A stretch of DNA of 64,000 nucleotides from Verrucomicrobiales bacterium. GTDB lineage: Bacteria; Verrucomicrobiota; Verrucomicrobiia; Methylacidiphilales; JAAUTS01. Of this stretch, positions 43,393 through 52,420 are shown one piece after another. Position 1 is the first letter of the stretch. Each line of letters starts with the position of its first letter. Both the position numbers and the translations under genes were made by a program. Under the pieces are notes generated by a model. The model was not told the origin of the DNA, did no database searches, and saw only the letters and a list, made by a program, of their open reading frames with translations. The stretch is taken from NCBI GenBank assembly GCA_031256975.1, contig JAIRPN010000013.1, positions 62,001-126,000 of the forward strand, in the 5' to 3' direction.

Positions 43393-44700
43393 ATGTTCCG
43401 GTTGATTTACAATATCGTGTTCCCGTTCGTTTTCGTGCTGGCCTCGCCTTATTACCTGTGGCGAATCTGGAAGCGCGGCAGCGTGACCAAGGCGTTCGGG
43501 GAACGGCTGGGGATTTATTCGGATGAACTGGTTTCGCGGTTGGCGTCGCTGAAGCAGCCGGTGTGGATTCACGCGGTCAGTGTCGGTGAAATGATGCTGG
43601 CCTCGGTGCTGGTGCGCGAGTTGCGGGAGAAACAGCCGCAACTGGATATTGTCATTACCACCACCACGGTGACGGGGCGCCAGGTCGGGCAGAAACTGGT
43701 GGATGAACATCTGGTGCTGATGTACAACCCGGCCGATTTGTATTTCACGGTAAAGCGGGCGTTTAGCGTCATTAACCCGTGCCTGTTGATTTTGATGGAA
43801 CAGGAAATCTGGCCGAACTATGTCTGGGAAGCCGCTAACCGTGAAGTTCCGGTCTGGTTATTGAATGCCCGCCTGTCGGACCGTTCCTATGCGCGGTTCA
43901 GGAAATTCAAAAAATGGCTGCGGCCGGTCCTGGGAAAATTATCGCTGGTGGTGGCGCAGGACGAAGAGGATGTGCAGCGGCTGGCGAATGCGGGCTTTCC
44001 GGCGCATGCGATTTTCAACGTAGGTAGCATGAAATTTGATGTCGCGCTGTTAGCGTCGGTGGACGGCAACCTTGCGGATCGGTTGCGGATGACGCTTGGC
44101 TGGCAAAACAATCGGGTGTTACTGGCAGGCAGCACCTTTGCAGGCGAGGAACGGATTTTCCTGGAGTTATTCTCGGAATTAAAAAAACAACATCCGGATT
44201 TGCGGTTATTGTTGGCACCGCGGCATTTTGAGCGGTCGGGTGAAGTGGAGGATTTGTGCCGGGAGTTCGGCGTTAATATGGTGCGGCAGAGCACGTTGAA
44301 GCTTGGCGAATCTTTGGCGTCGTCACCGGAAGTATTGTTGTCGGACATGACCGGGGTATTGCGCTCCTTGTTTGATTTGGGCACGTTGAACTTTGTTGGC
44401 AAAAGCCTGTGTGGCAAGGGTGGCCAGAATTTTATCGAGGCGGCACGGGCGGGTAAGCCGGTCATCGTGGGGCCAAACACGCAGAATTTTTCACGGTTAG
44501 CGGCTTTGTTTGTTCGCCAGCATGGATTGATTCAGGTCAAAGATACGGCGGAGTTGCGGGTTGTGGTGAATGATTTGCTGAACAGTCCGGCTAGTTGTGA
44601 AAAGTATGGCGAGACTGCCAAGCGTGTATTTGAAGAGAATTTGGGTGCCGGGAAAAAATCCGCCGGGATGATTCTGCAGTTTTTGGAAAAGACGGATTAA
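43393..44700 (+). CDS. waaA: 3-deoxy-D-manno-octulosonic acid (Kdo) transferase
   Basis: I use the ATG at 43393, which gives the standard WaaA N-terminal membrane anchor (MFRLIYNIVFPFVFVLASPY). The 435-residue GT30 enzyme has WIHAVSVGEMM near residues 58-68 with the catalytic Glu, LLILMEQEIWPNYV, LLNARLSDRSY, LLAGSTFAGEE, LLLAPRHFER and FVGKSLCGKGGQNFIEA. It adds Kdo to lipid A precursors on the cytoplasmic face. Its presence indicates an LPS-bearing outer membrane. A motif-pair terminator follows 30 bases after the stop. Confidence 0.94.
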   Translation: MFRLIYNIVFPFVFVLASPYYLWRIWKRGSVTKAFGERLGIYSDELVSRLASLKQPVWIHAVSVGEMMLASVLVRELREKQPQLDIVITTTTVTGRQVGQKLVDEHLVLMYNPADLYFTVKRAFSVINPCLLILMEQEIWPNYVWEAANREVPVWLLNARLSDRSYARFRKFKKWLRPVLGKLSLVVAQDEEDVQRLANAGFPAHAIFNVGSMKFDVALLASVDGNLADRLRMTLGWQNNRVLLAGSTFAGEERIFLELFSELKKQHPDLRLLLAPRHFERSGEVEDLCREFGVNMVRQSTLKLGESLASSPEVLLSDMTGVLRSLFDLGTLNFVGKSLCGKGGQNFIEAARAGKPVIVGPNTQNFSRLAALFVRQHGLIQVKDTAELRVVVNDLLNSPASCEKYGETAKRVFEENLGAGKKSAGMILQFLEKTD

Positions 44701-44730
44701 GCGCAGGGAAGGAAGGCGTAGAGTTTTAAT

Positions 44731-44772
44731 AAAAAAACCGCTAACGACAGATTTGTTGCTAGCGGTTTTTTT
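44731..44772. terminator. Bidirectional motif-derived terminator between waaA and fabH
   Basis: An A7 run, the stem AAAAACCGCTA (from 44733) with its complement TAGCGGTTTTT (to 44770), and a T run make a strong intrinsic terminator in both directions. It lies between the convergent waaA and fabH genes. The left arm is a full motif copy (CCGCTAACGACA). The right arm carries the inverse with two changes (GTTGCTAGCGG). Confidence 0.9.
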
Positions 44773-44782
44773 ATTAAAATTT

Positions 44783-45760
44783 TTACCATTCCATCACGGC
44801 GGAGGCCCAGGTCAACCCGCCGCCGAAGGCGACCATCAAGACCTTGTCGCCGGGTTGCAGGTTGTAATGTTTTTCGGCCTCGCTCAGGGCCACCGGGATG
44901 CAGGCGGCGCTGATATTGCCGTAGCGTTCGAGGTTGGTGAACACTTTCTCCTGCGGGATTTTCAGGCGGTCGGCCAGCACCTTGACGATGCGCATATTGG
45001 CCTGGTGCGGGATGACGCACTTGACGTCGTCCAGGGTCAGTCCGGCGGTCTCGAGGGTTTTCTTGGCCGACTTGGCCATTTCGGTGACCGCGTGCTTGAA
45101 CACTTCCTGCCCGGACATCACCATCGCGGTGCCGTTGCTGATGTCGATTTTGTTGGTGCGGACGGTGTTGCAGTTCGGCACATAGAGGATTTTTTCCTGG
45201 TTGCCGTCGGCGCCCATGTCGAAGGCCAGCAAATGGCCGTGGCCGTGCTCGCCGTTGTTGTTGGCCTGCACGATCACCGCGCCGGCGCCGTCACCGAACA
45301 GCACGGCGGTGGAACGGTCCTGCCAGTCGATGATGGCGGACAATTTGTCCACGCCGATCACCAGGATGTTTTTGCAGGTGCCGCTCTTGAGGAACTGATG
45401 CGCCATGATCAGGGAATACAGGAACCCGGTGCAGGCGGCCTGGATGTCGAAGGCCGAGGCGTTCTTGGCGCCAATGACGGCCTGGATCTGGCAGGCGGTG
45501 GAAGGGAAGATGTAATCGGAGGTGGAGGTGCCGACGATGATCATGCCGATTTCCTCGGCGCTGATGCCGGACTTGGCAAGCGCGTCGAGGGCGGCCTGCG
45601 CGCCCATGTAGGAGCTGCTCTCGGCCTCCGAGGCGATGCGGCGTTCCTTGATGCCGCTGCGGCTGAAAATCCATTCATCGCTGGTTTCCAGCGCTTTGGC
45701 AAAATAGGAGTTGGGTAAAACTTTTTCCGGGAGATAACGTCCGGTGGCTAGGATCTTCAT
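44783..45760 (-). CDS. fabH: Beta-ketoacyl-ACP synthase III
   Basis: This 325-residue protein has the KAS III catalytic triad Cys110 (DIQAACTGFL), His252 (CVIPHQANMRI) and Asn282 (ERYGNISAAC), with family segments SRSGIKERRI and LFGDGAGAVIV. It starts fatty-acid synthesis by condensing acetyl-CoA with malonyl-ACP. It is the last gene of the leftward coaD-yceD-rpmF-plsX-fabH operon. No motif core is present in this gene, showing that the motif is not uniform even in housekeeping genes. Confidence 0.96.
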   Translation of the reverse strand: MKILATGRYLPEKVLPNSYFAKALETSDEWIFSRSGIKERRIASEAESSSYMGAQAALDALAKSGISAEEIGMIIVGTSTSDYIFPSTACQIQAVIGAKNASAFDIQAACTGFLYSLIMAHQFLKSGTCKNILVIGVDKLSAIIDWQDRSTAVLFGDGAGAVIVQANNNGEHGHGHLLAFDMGADGNQEKILYVPNCNTVRTNKIDISNGTAMVMSGQEVFKHAVTEMAKSAKKTLETAGLTLDDVKCVIPHQANMRIVKVLADRLKIPQEKVFTNLERYGNISAACIPVALSEAEKHYNLQPGDKVLMVAFGGGLTWASAVMEW

Positions 45761-45792
45761 AATAAAATTTTCCGTTGGGATTGGGTGTTAAA

Positions 45793-46800
45793 TCAGAGGT
45801 TATGTACCTTGGCGAGGTTCTCGACGATGTGCGGGTTGACTTGGTTGTCCACCGCCTCGACTGCGACGCGCAGGGAATTGTACAAGGCCAGCACCGAGGA
45901 AGAGCCGTGTGCTTTGATCACGATGCCATTGACCCCGAGCAGCAGGGCGCCGCCGTAATCATCGGCGTTGAATTTCTTGGCGATGCTGCGGAAGGCGCTT
46001 TTGACCAGCATGGCGCCGGCGAGGCGGACGAAGTTGGCGGTCAGCTCCTCCTTGATGACTTTGAAGGTTAACTTGGAGAGGCTTTCGATGGTCTTGAGCG
46101 TGATGTTGCCGACAAAGCCGTCGCAAACGATGACGTCGGCCTGGCCGTCGAACAGGGCGTGGCCCTCGACGTTGCCGATGAAATTGACCGGGGTTTCCTT
46201 GAGCAGGTCGTAGGTTTCGCAGGAAAGCTTGTTGCCCTTGCCTTCCTCGGAGCCGTTGCTCAGCACGCCGATCTTGGGATCGGGTTTGCGCAGGATATGG
46301 CGGCAATAGGCTTCGCCCATGATGGCGTAATCGACCAGGTTTTCCGGCTTGGCATCGACGCTGGCACCGGCATCCATCAGGACAAAAATACCCTCGCGTT
46401 TGGGCATGACCACGGCCAGGGCGGCCCGGTCGACGCCGGGCAGGGTGCGGAGCTTGATGGTGCTGGCCGCCAGCAGGGCGCCGGTGTTTCCGGCGCTAAC
46501 GATGGCATCCGCGGCGCCCTCCTTCACCAGGTCGACGGCGCGGCACATGGAACTGTCCTTTTTCTTGCGCACCGCCTCCACCGGACTGTCGTCCATGGCA
46601 ACCACCTGGGTGGTATGGAAAATATGCAGCCGCTCGGTCGGCACCGCGCCGTGCTTGGACAATTCGTGACGGATTTTTTCCTCGTCACCGACCAATACGA
46701 GACGCGAAATCGCCGGGAAGTTCTTCAGAGCTTCCACGGCGGCATGAACCGGATAGGCGGGCGCAAAGTCGCCGCCCATGGCATCAAGTGCAATTCTCAT
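45793..46800 (-). CDS. plsX: Phosphate acyltransferase PlsX
   Basis: The start is the ATG at 46798-46800; the codon before it is TTG. The 335-residue protein has RIALDAMGGDFAPAYPVHAA at the N-terminus, VSAGNTGALLAAS near residue 102 and VCDGFVGNITLKTIE near 228, all PlsX hallmarks. It makes acyl-phosphate from acyl-ACP for phospholipid synthesis. The position between rpmF and fabH is the conserved bacterial order. Confidence 0.96.
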   Translation of the reverse strand: MRIALDAMGGDFAPAYPVHAAVEALKNFPAISRLVLVGDEEKIRHELSKHGAVPTERLHIFHTTQVVAMDDSPVEAVRKKKDSSMCRAVDLVKEGAADAIVSAGNTGALLAASTIKLRTLPGVDRAALAVVMPKREGIFVLMDAGASVDAKPENLVDYAIMGEAYCRHILRKPDPKIGVLSNGSEEGKGNKLSCETYDLLKETPVNFIGNVEGHALFDGQADVIVCDGFVGNITLKTIESLSKLTFKVIKEELTANFVRLAGAMLVKSAFRSIAKKFNADDYGGALLLGVNGIVIKAHGSSSVLALYNSLRVAVEAVDNQVNPHIVENLAKVHNL

Positions 46801-46864
46801 CAAAAGGTGCAGCGCGAACCATTCGCGCTGTCTAGCGACTCATGCAAGATGCGTAGACTTCGGA

Positions 46865-47050
46865 TTAGGCCTCAATGTTGACGGTCAAAACCTGGCGGCC
46901 GCGATAGGTGCCGGTCTTGGGGTCGACGCGATGCGAGCGGTGCACGCTCTTGGTTTTGCTATCCGTGCGCAGTTGCAAAGGGTCTTTGCGGTGGGAGGCT
47001 TTACGCATCCGGGAACGCATTTTCGATGTTTTTCTCTTAGGAACGCCCAT
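46865..47050 (-). CDS. rpmF: 50S ribosomal protein bL32
   Basis: This 61-residue basic protein starts MGVPKRKTSKMRSRMRKASH, as bL32 does, and has no zinc-binding cysteines (the C-minus form). It sits 3 bases after the yceD stop and upstream of plsX, the classical order. It is a structural protein of the large subunit. Confidence 0.96.
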   Translation of the reverse strand: MGVPKRKTSKMRSRMRKASHRKDPLQLRTDSKTKSVHRSHRVDPKTGTYRGRQVLTVNIEA

Positions 47051-47053
47051 AAC

Positions 47054-47521
47054 TTACTCTCTTTCTTCTTTAAACTTATCCAACTCCCCCCAGGTTTCGC
47101 TCCGTCGCTGTTCCGCGAACTGGTCGACCTTGGCAGAATAAATTTTCTCCACGTTCGGAGGGCATTTACCACCAACATCGGCATGGCTGGGAGCCATTGG
47201 CAAGCTAAGCAAAATATCTTCCCTTATCGGCAGCGTCAAGTCGATTGACTCTTCAGAAGTGAAAGGAGTGGCCGAGGTAAACTCGGGAAGGATTACCTTT
47301 AGCGTTATAGGCTCCAAACAACGGGCACAAGGCACGGTTAGCGAGGCATTTATGCTGCCGCGGACCAATAATTCATTCTCACCGAGAATCTCGGCGTGAA
47401 GATTATACGCCAATGGTGACCATTGCTCGTTGCCATTGATAATCAAGTCATAGGGTTCCGGTGCCGCCTCGCCCTTCAGGTCGAGCGGTCCGTCCCACAG
47501 GTCTGCCAAACGGATTTTCAT
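47054..47521 (-). CDS. yceD: YceD/DUF177 family protein
   Basis: The ATG at 47519-47521 overlaps the coaD stop (ATGA), so the upstream extension of the frame is rejected. The 155-residue protein has the DUF177 pattern: an N-terminal [20 protein letters not shown] near residues 54-73 with the two-Cys CxxC, and an acidic stretch around [20 protein letters not shown]. YceD homologues are tied to 23S rRNA/50S maturation. The gene precedes rpmF as in most bacteria. Confidence 0.9.
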   Translation of the reverse strand: MKIRLADLWDGPLDLKGEAAPEPYDLIINGNEQWSPLAYNLHAEILGENELLVRGSINASLTVPCARCLEPITLKVILPEFTSATPFTSEESIDLTLPIREDILLSLPMAPSHADVGGKCPPNVEKIYSAKVDQFAEQRRSETWGELDKFKEERE

Positions 47522-48015
47522 AGGTTGGTATGGAATATCTTCTTTTTCAATGCCTTCTGGACACAAGGTGGTACAAAACAATCCACATTGCCACCCATTT
47601 TTGCGATTTCCTTGATAATGCTGGAACTCAGATAGGTATAATTATCCTTCGGCATCAGGAAAATGGTGTCGATCTTCGGTTCCAGTTTGCGGTTCATCAA
47701 CGCCAACTGGAACTCAAATTCAAAATCCGATACCGCGCGAAGTCCGCGGATAATGGTGGCCGCCTCTTTCTCCTTGGCGTATTCCACCAACAGGCCGTTC
47801 AGGCTGCCGACCTTCACCCGTTCGTGGTCGGGCAATTCCCGGATGGCCTCCCGGTTCAAGGACACCCGTTCCTCCTGGGTGAACAGGGGGGATTTGTTCT
47901 CGTTACGCGCCACCGCGATGATTACTTCGTCGAAGATTCTGAGTGCACGGCTGAGAATATCGAGATGACCATAGGTGATGGGGTCAAAACTTCCGGGGTA
48001 AATGGCGCGGCGCAT
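47518..48015 (-). CDS. coaD: Phosphopantetheine adenylyltransferase
   Basis: This 165-residue nucleotidyltransferase has the motif [17 protein letters not shown] near residues 5-21 (containing T/HxGH as TYGH). It also has [37 protein letters not shown] near 88-108, and [15 protein letters not shown] near 128. It makes dephospho-CoA, the fourth step to coenzyme A. It heads the fatty-acid/ribosomal operon by overlapping yceD with ATGA. A small membrane protein gene precedes it. Confidence 0.96.
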   Translation of the reverse strand: MRRAIYPGSFDPITYGHLDILSRALRIFDEVIIAVARNENKSPLFTQEERVSLNREAIRELPDHERVKVGSLNGLLVEYAKEKEAATIIRGLRAVSDFEFEFQLALMNRKLEPKIDTIFLMPKDNYTYLSSSIIKEIAKMGGNVDCFVPPCVQKALKKKIFHTNL

Positions 48016-48062
48016 GGGGAAATGCTAACCCAAAACAGGCGGAGGCAAAGTCGAAACTGTGA

Positions 48063-48284
48063 TTACAGTCGGGGTGCAAAATCCCTGTTGCCGGGGTATT
48101 TCCTGGGTGCCAGAAAATCCCGCAGCAACAGCCAAACCAAGACTCCCAAGGGAAAGGTGAGCAGCAATGCAACCGCTAACAGCGAACCCGGAATGCCGCG
48201 CGCCTCACCGTCCCGGCGCGACCAATTGACAAACGGCGTCAGCAGCATCCAGATCACCAGCGCGAACAAAACGATGCGAATCAT
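48063..48284 (-). CDS. Small two-helix membrane protein, unknown
   Basis: This 73-residue protein has two hydrophobic helices (IRIVLFALVIWMLLTPFV and SLLAVALLLTFPLGVLVWLLL) separated by a charged loop (NWSRRDGEARG). It has a basic C-terminus. It could be a genuine small inner-membrane protein cotranscribed with coaD (47-base gap). No family was recognised. A motif copy (CGCTAACAGCGAA) lies in it. Confidence 0.5.
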   Translation of the reverse strand: MIRIVLFALVIWMLLTPFVNWSRRDGEARGIPGSLLAVALLLTFPLGVLVWLLLRDFLAPRKYPGNRDFAPRL

Positions 48285-48320
48285 GCCGTGAGGATTGGAC
48301 CGCCGGGTTCAAATGGCAAC

Positions 48321-48359
48321 AAAAAACCGCTAACGACCAGGTTCGTCGTTAGCGGGTTG
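48321..48359 (-). terminator. Motif-pair terminator of the potABCD operon
   Basis: CCGCTAACGAC (48327-48337) pairs perfectly with GTCGTTAGCGG (48345-48355), an 11-bp stem. On the minus strand the stem is followed by a run of six T residues. It lies 25 bases past the potD stop. Both arms are copies of the dispersed motif in inverted orientation. Confidence 0.9.
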
Positions 48360-48383
48360 TTTTTGCAAATCGTGATTAGCGTC

Positions 48384-49421
48384 TTATTCGCGGGCCTTGA
48401 TTTCGTCCCAGGCCTTGATATACAAGGCGTTCTTTTCGCCGAGGTCGCGGATGATTTCACATTTGTCGAGCACGGCCTTCGGCGGGAACAGCAATTCGTC
48501 GTTGCGCAAATCTTCCGGCAGCAACGCATAAGCCGGGGTGTTCGGGCACCAGTAATTCACGTATTCCATGTTCTTTGCCGCATTGGCGGGATCGTGGATG
48601 AAATTGATGAACTCGTAGGCCAGATCCTTGTGCTTGGCGTCCTTCGGGATCACCCAGTCGTCGCAGGCAAAGGAGGTGCCTTCCGCCGGAATGGCGTAAC
48701 CGACATCCGGGCTGTCCTTCTGCAATTGCAATACATCGCCGCTGTAACCCTGCGCTAATAGCGATTCACCCGAGGCGAGACTGGGTTTGTAAGCTTCGCT
48801 GTCGAATTTCGCGAGGTTCTTCTTCCACTTCAACACCAGGTCCTTCGCCTTGTTGATTTCATCCGGATTGGTGGTGTTCAGGCTGTAACCCAAAGTCTTG
48901 AGTGCCGCGCCCATCACTTCGCGCATGTCGTTGAACAGCATCATGCGCTTGCTGTACTTGGCGTTCTCGAACATATGCCAGGTCGGCTTGAAATCGGCGA
49001 CCTTGCTCTTGGAATAGCCGATGCCGGTGCTGCTGAGCATGTAGGGCACGCTAAACTCCATCTTCGGGTCGAGGGCGAACTTGTCGAGGTAGGACTGGTC
49101 GATGTTTTTCAGGTTCGGCAGGTTCGCGTGGTCGAGCCGGTCGAGCAGGCCTTCCTTCACCAGGATTTCGACCATGTAACTGCTCGGCGTGATCGCGTCG
49201 TAACCTGCCGCGCCCGCCTTGATCTTGGCGTGCATCGACTCGTTCGAGTCGAAGGTGTCGACGATCACCTCGCAGTCGTGGGCTTTTTCAAACTCTGTAA
49301 TCAATGCTGGCTCGATGTATTCGGCCCAGGTGTAGATGTAGAGTTTTTCCTTGGATTTGCTGCAGCCGCCAATGGCGAAGATCGCGATTAGCGCCAACAT
49401 TAATGTCAGTGTTTTTTTCAT
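48384..49421 (-). CDS. potD: Spermidine/putrescine ABC transporter, periplasmic binding protein
   Basis: The ATG at 49419-49421 overlaps the potC stop. The 345-residue protein has a lipoprotein signal ending in IFAIGGC, then the PotD fold: LYIYTWAEYIEPALITEFEK near residues 27-46, YDAITPSSYMVEILVKEGLL, and YVNYWCPNTPAYALLPE near the end. It binds polyamines outside the inner membrane and delivers them to PotBC. The lipid anchor is unusual compared with E. coli PotD but common elsewhere. A motif-pair terminator follows. Confidence 0.92.
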   Translation of the reverse strand: MKKTLTLMLALIAIFAIGGCSKSKEKLYIYTWAEYIEPALITEFEKAHDCEVIVDTFDSNESMHAKIKAGAAGYDAITPSSYMVEILVKEGLLDRLDHANLPNLKNIDQSYLDKFALDPKMEFSVPYMLSSTGIGYSKSKVADFKPTWHMFENAKYSKRMMLFNDMREVMGAALKTLGYSLNTTNPDEINKAKDLVLKWKKNLAKFDSEAYKPSLASGESLLAQGYSGDVLQLQKDSPDVGYAIPAEGTSFACDDWVIPKDAKHKDLAYEFINFIHDPANAAKNMEYVNYWCPNTPAYALLPEDLRNDELLFPPKAVLDKCEIIRDLGEKNALYIKAWDEIKARE

Positions 49422-50191
49422 GATTTTTTTGGATTGATGAAATAATTGCTGATCAGCACGATGCTGAACGTTACCGTCATCATCAGCACGCTGAGCGCGT
49501 TGATGGTGGCCAGCGAGCCTTTCTTGATCGCGCTGTAAATGTACACCGGCAGCGTGGTGCTGCCCGGTCCCGAGGTGAAAAAGGTGATGACAAAGTCGTC
49601 GATCGACAAGGTGAACGCTAACAGCGCGCCCGCCAAAATTCCCGGCCCTAATAACGGCAGCAGGATTTTCCAGATGATCGTCGGCCATTTCGCGCCCAGG
49701 TCCTGCGCGGCGTGGATCAGCGAATCGTCGAAATCCTGCAAACGTCCCATCACCGTGAAACAGACGTAACTGATACAAAAGGTGATGTGCGCGAGAATGA
49801 TGGTCGGCAATCCGAGCGGGATGCCGATATTGACGAAAAACATCAGCAGGCTGATGCCCATCAGGATTTCCGGCACCATCAGCGGCGCGTACATCAGGAC
49901 GTAATGGCCGCCCTGCAGCTTGCTCTTGTAACGGTTCAGCATCCACGCGCCGAGCGTGCCGAGAACAGTCGCGCCGAAGGTCGAGTAGGCCGCCACGCAC
50001 AGCGAGTTTTCCACAGCGCGCCAGACCTCGCGCTCGTGCATCAGCTTGCGGTACCAGTCAAAAGTGAAGCCCTGCCACGCGCCGCCGTATTTAGCGGAAT
50101 TGAACGACTGGATGACCAGCATGAGCGTCGGGATGTAAAAGAAAATGATGACGAACACGGTCACCCAGGCCGGGACGGAACTGCGTTTCAT
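49418..50191 (-). CDS. potC: Polyamine ABC transporter permease
   Basis: The start is the ATG at 50189-50191, overlapping the potB stop. The 257-residue protein has six hydrophobic helices and the EAA-type loop AAQDLGAKWPTIIWKILLPLLGP near residue 175, with the PotC-like SIDDFVITFFTSGPGSTTLPVYI downstream. It pairs with PotB to form the membrane channel. Four genes (potA-B-C-D) are joined by 4-base overlaps. Confidence 0.92.
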   Translation of the reverse strand: MKRSSVPAWVTVFVIIFFYIPTLMLVIQSFNSAKYGGAWQGFTFDWYRKLMHEREVWRAVENSLCVAAYSTFGATVLGTLGAWMLNRYKSKLQGGHYVLMYAPLMVPEILMGISLLMFFVNIGIPLGLPTIILAHITFCISYVCFTVMGRLQDFDDSLIHAAQDLGAKWPTIIWKILLPLLGPGILAGALLAFTLSIDDFVITFFTSGPGSTTLPVYIYSAIKKGSLATINALSVLMMTVTFSIVLISNYFINPKKS

Positions 50192-51081
50192 TTGGCCGCC
50201 CCTCCGTTTTTGTCCTGCTTGCGCTGGTTTTGCCGCTGGGTGAACAAGGCGATCAGCATTGGCGTCAAGATCACCAAACACAAGGCCGCCGACAGCGCGC
50301 TGGCCTGCGGATAATTCTTGTCGCTCAGGACGCGCCGGGCGATGACATTGCCGATCATCTCCGCCTGAGTGCCGCCGACCAAATCCGTAATGGCGTAAGT
50401 GCCAAAGGCCGGGATCAGCACCACCAATAGCGCCGTCAGCAGGCCGCGCTTGATGCCCGGCAGGAACACCGTCCAGAACGCGCGGAATTGTGTCGCGCCC
50501 AGATCACGTGCCGCATCAAGCAGTCCGAAATCAAATTTCTCCGCCGCCGCGTAAATCGGCAGGATGGCGAAGGGCAGTTCCGTGTACACCAGCACCGTCA
50601 ACACCACCCAGACATTGTACAACAGGGTGGTTTGCGGGTCCATGATGCGGAGAAACTCAAGCAGTTGTTTTACCGGCCCCTCGGAATGCAGCAGAGTCTG
50701 CCACGCCAGAATACGGATCAGGAAATTGCTCCAGAATGGCAGAATGATCAATAACAGCACCCAGCGTCGTTTGTTCGGGCGCAGCCGGGCGATGTAATAG
50801 GCCACCGGCACACCAATGCCCAGGCATAATGCGGTGCACAGGAAGCTCAGCCAGATCGTGCGCCAGATCACCAGCGGGTAGGAGGGGTCAAACAGGCTTT
50901 TGACCGCCGCTAATGACCAGCCGTCGTCAATGCCGCCGTTGGGCAGAGCGGGACGGAAGGCGATCAGGAAAATCAGCGCCGACGGCACCAGGAAGAACAG
51001 GGTCATCCAGCCGAACGACGGCAGGGTCAGCCACCACTCCGGCGGGCGTCGCTTGGTTTGGCTGTTAGCGTTTCGGTTCAC
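50188..51081 (-). CDS. potB: Polyamine ABC transporter permease
   Basis: This 297-residue protein starts with GTG, which overlaps the potA stop (GTGA, 51078-51081). It has six membrane helices and the EAA loop AARDLGATQFRAFWTVFLPGIKRG near residue 195, followed by PAFGTYAITDLVGGTQAEMIGN, typical of PotB. The N-terminus is short and basic. It functions with PotC, PotA and PotD. Confidence 0.92.
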   Translation of the reverse strand: MNRNANSQTKRRPPEWWLTLPSFGWMTLFFLVPSALIFLIAFRPALPNGGIDDGWSLAAVKSLFDPSYPLVIWRTIWLSFLCTALCLGIGVPVAYYIARLRPNKRRWVLLLIILPFWSNFLIRILAWQTLLHSEGPVKQLLEFLRIMDPQTTLLYNVWVVLTVLVYTELPFAILPIYAAAEKFDFGLLDAARDLGATQFRAFWTVFLPGIKRGLLTALLVVLIPAFGTYAITDLVGGTQAEMIGNVIARRVLSDKNYPQASALSAALCLVILTPMLIALFTQRQNQRKQDKNGGAAK

Positions 51082-52247
51082 TGCGAATGATTAGTCGGCG
51101 GATTGTATTCGGGATCGGGCACCGCCAGCAGGCGTTCGTCTTCCGGCTTGTAGCGTTGCAGCATGTAACTGTCGTTGCCGTGCCAGCTGATCCACACCTC
51201 GTCGTTCCACTTGATCTGGTTTTCTTCCAGCAGGAAGTGGATGTTTTGCTGAAACACGCTGAGTCGGTAATCTTCGACGCGCACGAAATATTTAGTTTCC
51301 GAACCGAAGTAAATGATGTCCTCGACTTTGCCTTTGACTTTGTTGTGATATTGCCGTGCCGGCGGTTCCTCGAATGAGACGCGCAATTTTTCGGGACGGA
51401 CGCTAATGACGACCGGTTCGCCGACAGCGTGGTTATTGTCGTTATAGCAAATCACGTCGGGAAAGCCGTCGAGTTTCAGGTTGCAATAACCGTCGGGGAA
51501 TTGTTCGATCACTTTGCCGGATTCGAGGAAATTCGTGTCGCCGATAAACGCGGCGACAAAACTGCTTTTCGGCGCCTCGTAAATTTCCACCGGCGTGCCG
51601 ATTTGCTCGATGCGCCCCTGGTTCATCACCGCGATGCGGTCGCTCAGGCTCATCGCCTCGCCTTGGTCGTGGGTCACGTACAAAAACGAGATCCCGACCT
51701 CGTCGTGGATGCGGTCCAGTTCCAGCAGCATGCGCTGGCGCAGCTTCAGATCGAGCGCGCCGAGCGGTTCGTCGAGCAGCAGAAGCTGGGGTTTGTTGAT
51801 CAGCGCGCGGGCGATGGCGACGCGCTGTTTCTGTCCGCCGCTGATCAGCGAGGGTTTTTTGTAGGCGTGCTCCTCAAGGTCGATCATGTCCAGCATGCGT
51901 TCGACTTCCTGCCTGATGTAGGTTTTGGAATGCTTGGCGACCTTCAAGCCGAACGCGATGTTGTCCCACACGCTCATGTGCGGGAACAGCGCGTAATTTT
52001 GGAACACCGTGTTGATCTGCCGCTCATTCGGCGGCAGCGCGGTGATGTCCCTGCCGTCGAGAATCACCCGGCCCTCGTCCGGCTGTTCGAATCCCGCCGC
52101 GATACGCAGCAGGGTGGTCTTGCCGCAGCCGCTGGGGCCGAGCAGGGAAAAAACCTCGCCCTTCTTGATGGTGATGGTGGAGTTGTTGACGGCCTTGAAT
52201 TTGCCGAAGGATTTGGTGATGGTTTGCAGTTCGAAGAAGTCGCCCAT
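51078..52247 (-). CDS. potA: Polyamine ABC transporter ATP-binding protein
   Basis: This 389-residue ATPase has Walker A (GPSGCGKTT, near residues 37-45), the Q loop, an ABC signature read as LISGGQKQRVAIARAL (Ile in place of the first Leu), Walker B (LLLLDEPLGALD) and the H loop (YVTHDQ). A C-terminal TOBE-type regulatory domain (about 290-380) follows. It powers polyamine uptake with PotBCD. It is the first gene of the operon. Confidence 0.94.
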   Translation of the reverse strand: MGDFFELQTITKSFGKFKAVNNSTITIKKGEVFSLLGPSGCGKTTLLRIAAGFEQPDEGRVILDGRDITALPPNERQINTVFQNYALFPHMSVWDNIAFGLKVAKHSKTYIRQEVERMLDMIDLEEHAYKKPSLISGGQKQRVAIARALINKPQLLLLDEPLGALDLKLRQRMLLELDRIHDEVGISFLYVTHDQGEAMSLSDRIAVMNQGRIEQIGTPVEIYEAPKSSFVAAFIGDTNFLESGKVIEQFPDGYCNLKLDGFPDVICYNDNNHAVGEPVVISVRPEKLRVSFEEPPARQYHNKVKGKVEDIIYFGSETKYFVRVEDYRLSVFQQNIHFLLEENQIKWNDEVWISWHGNDSYMLQRYKPEDERLLAVPDPEYNPPTNHSQ

Positions 52248-52420
52248 GGGAAATTCCTGATGATTGCCGAGGCTAGTTGTAGGCGTTTGAACGCAGCACG
52301 CCCGGGCAGGGGCTGGATAATTCAGAAAGTTGCAGCAACCGGGGTAGATTTTGCATACCCGATTAAACTGAAGGTGAAAGCCGTTTTCAGCAATATTTTT
52401 TTAGCGCGAAACCGGAGGGA

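Noticed and set aside
52261-52420. A possible small gene or regulatory element between potA and the zinc-ribbon gene
   Set aside because: No open frame with a ribosome site, no hairpin and no recognisable promoter were seen.
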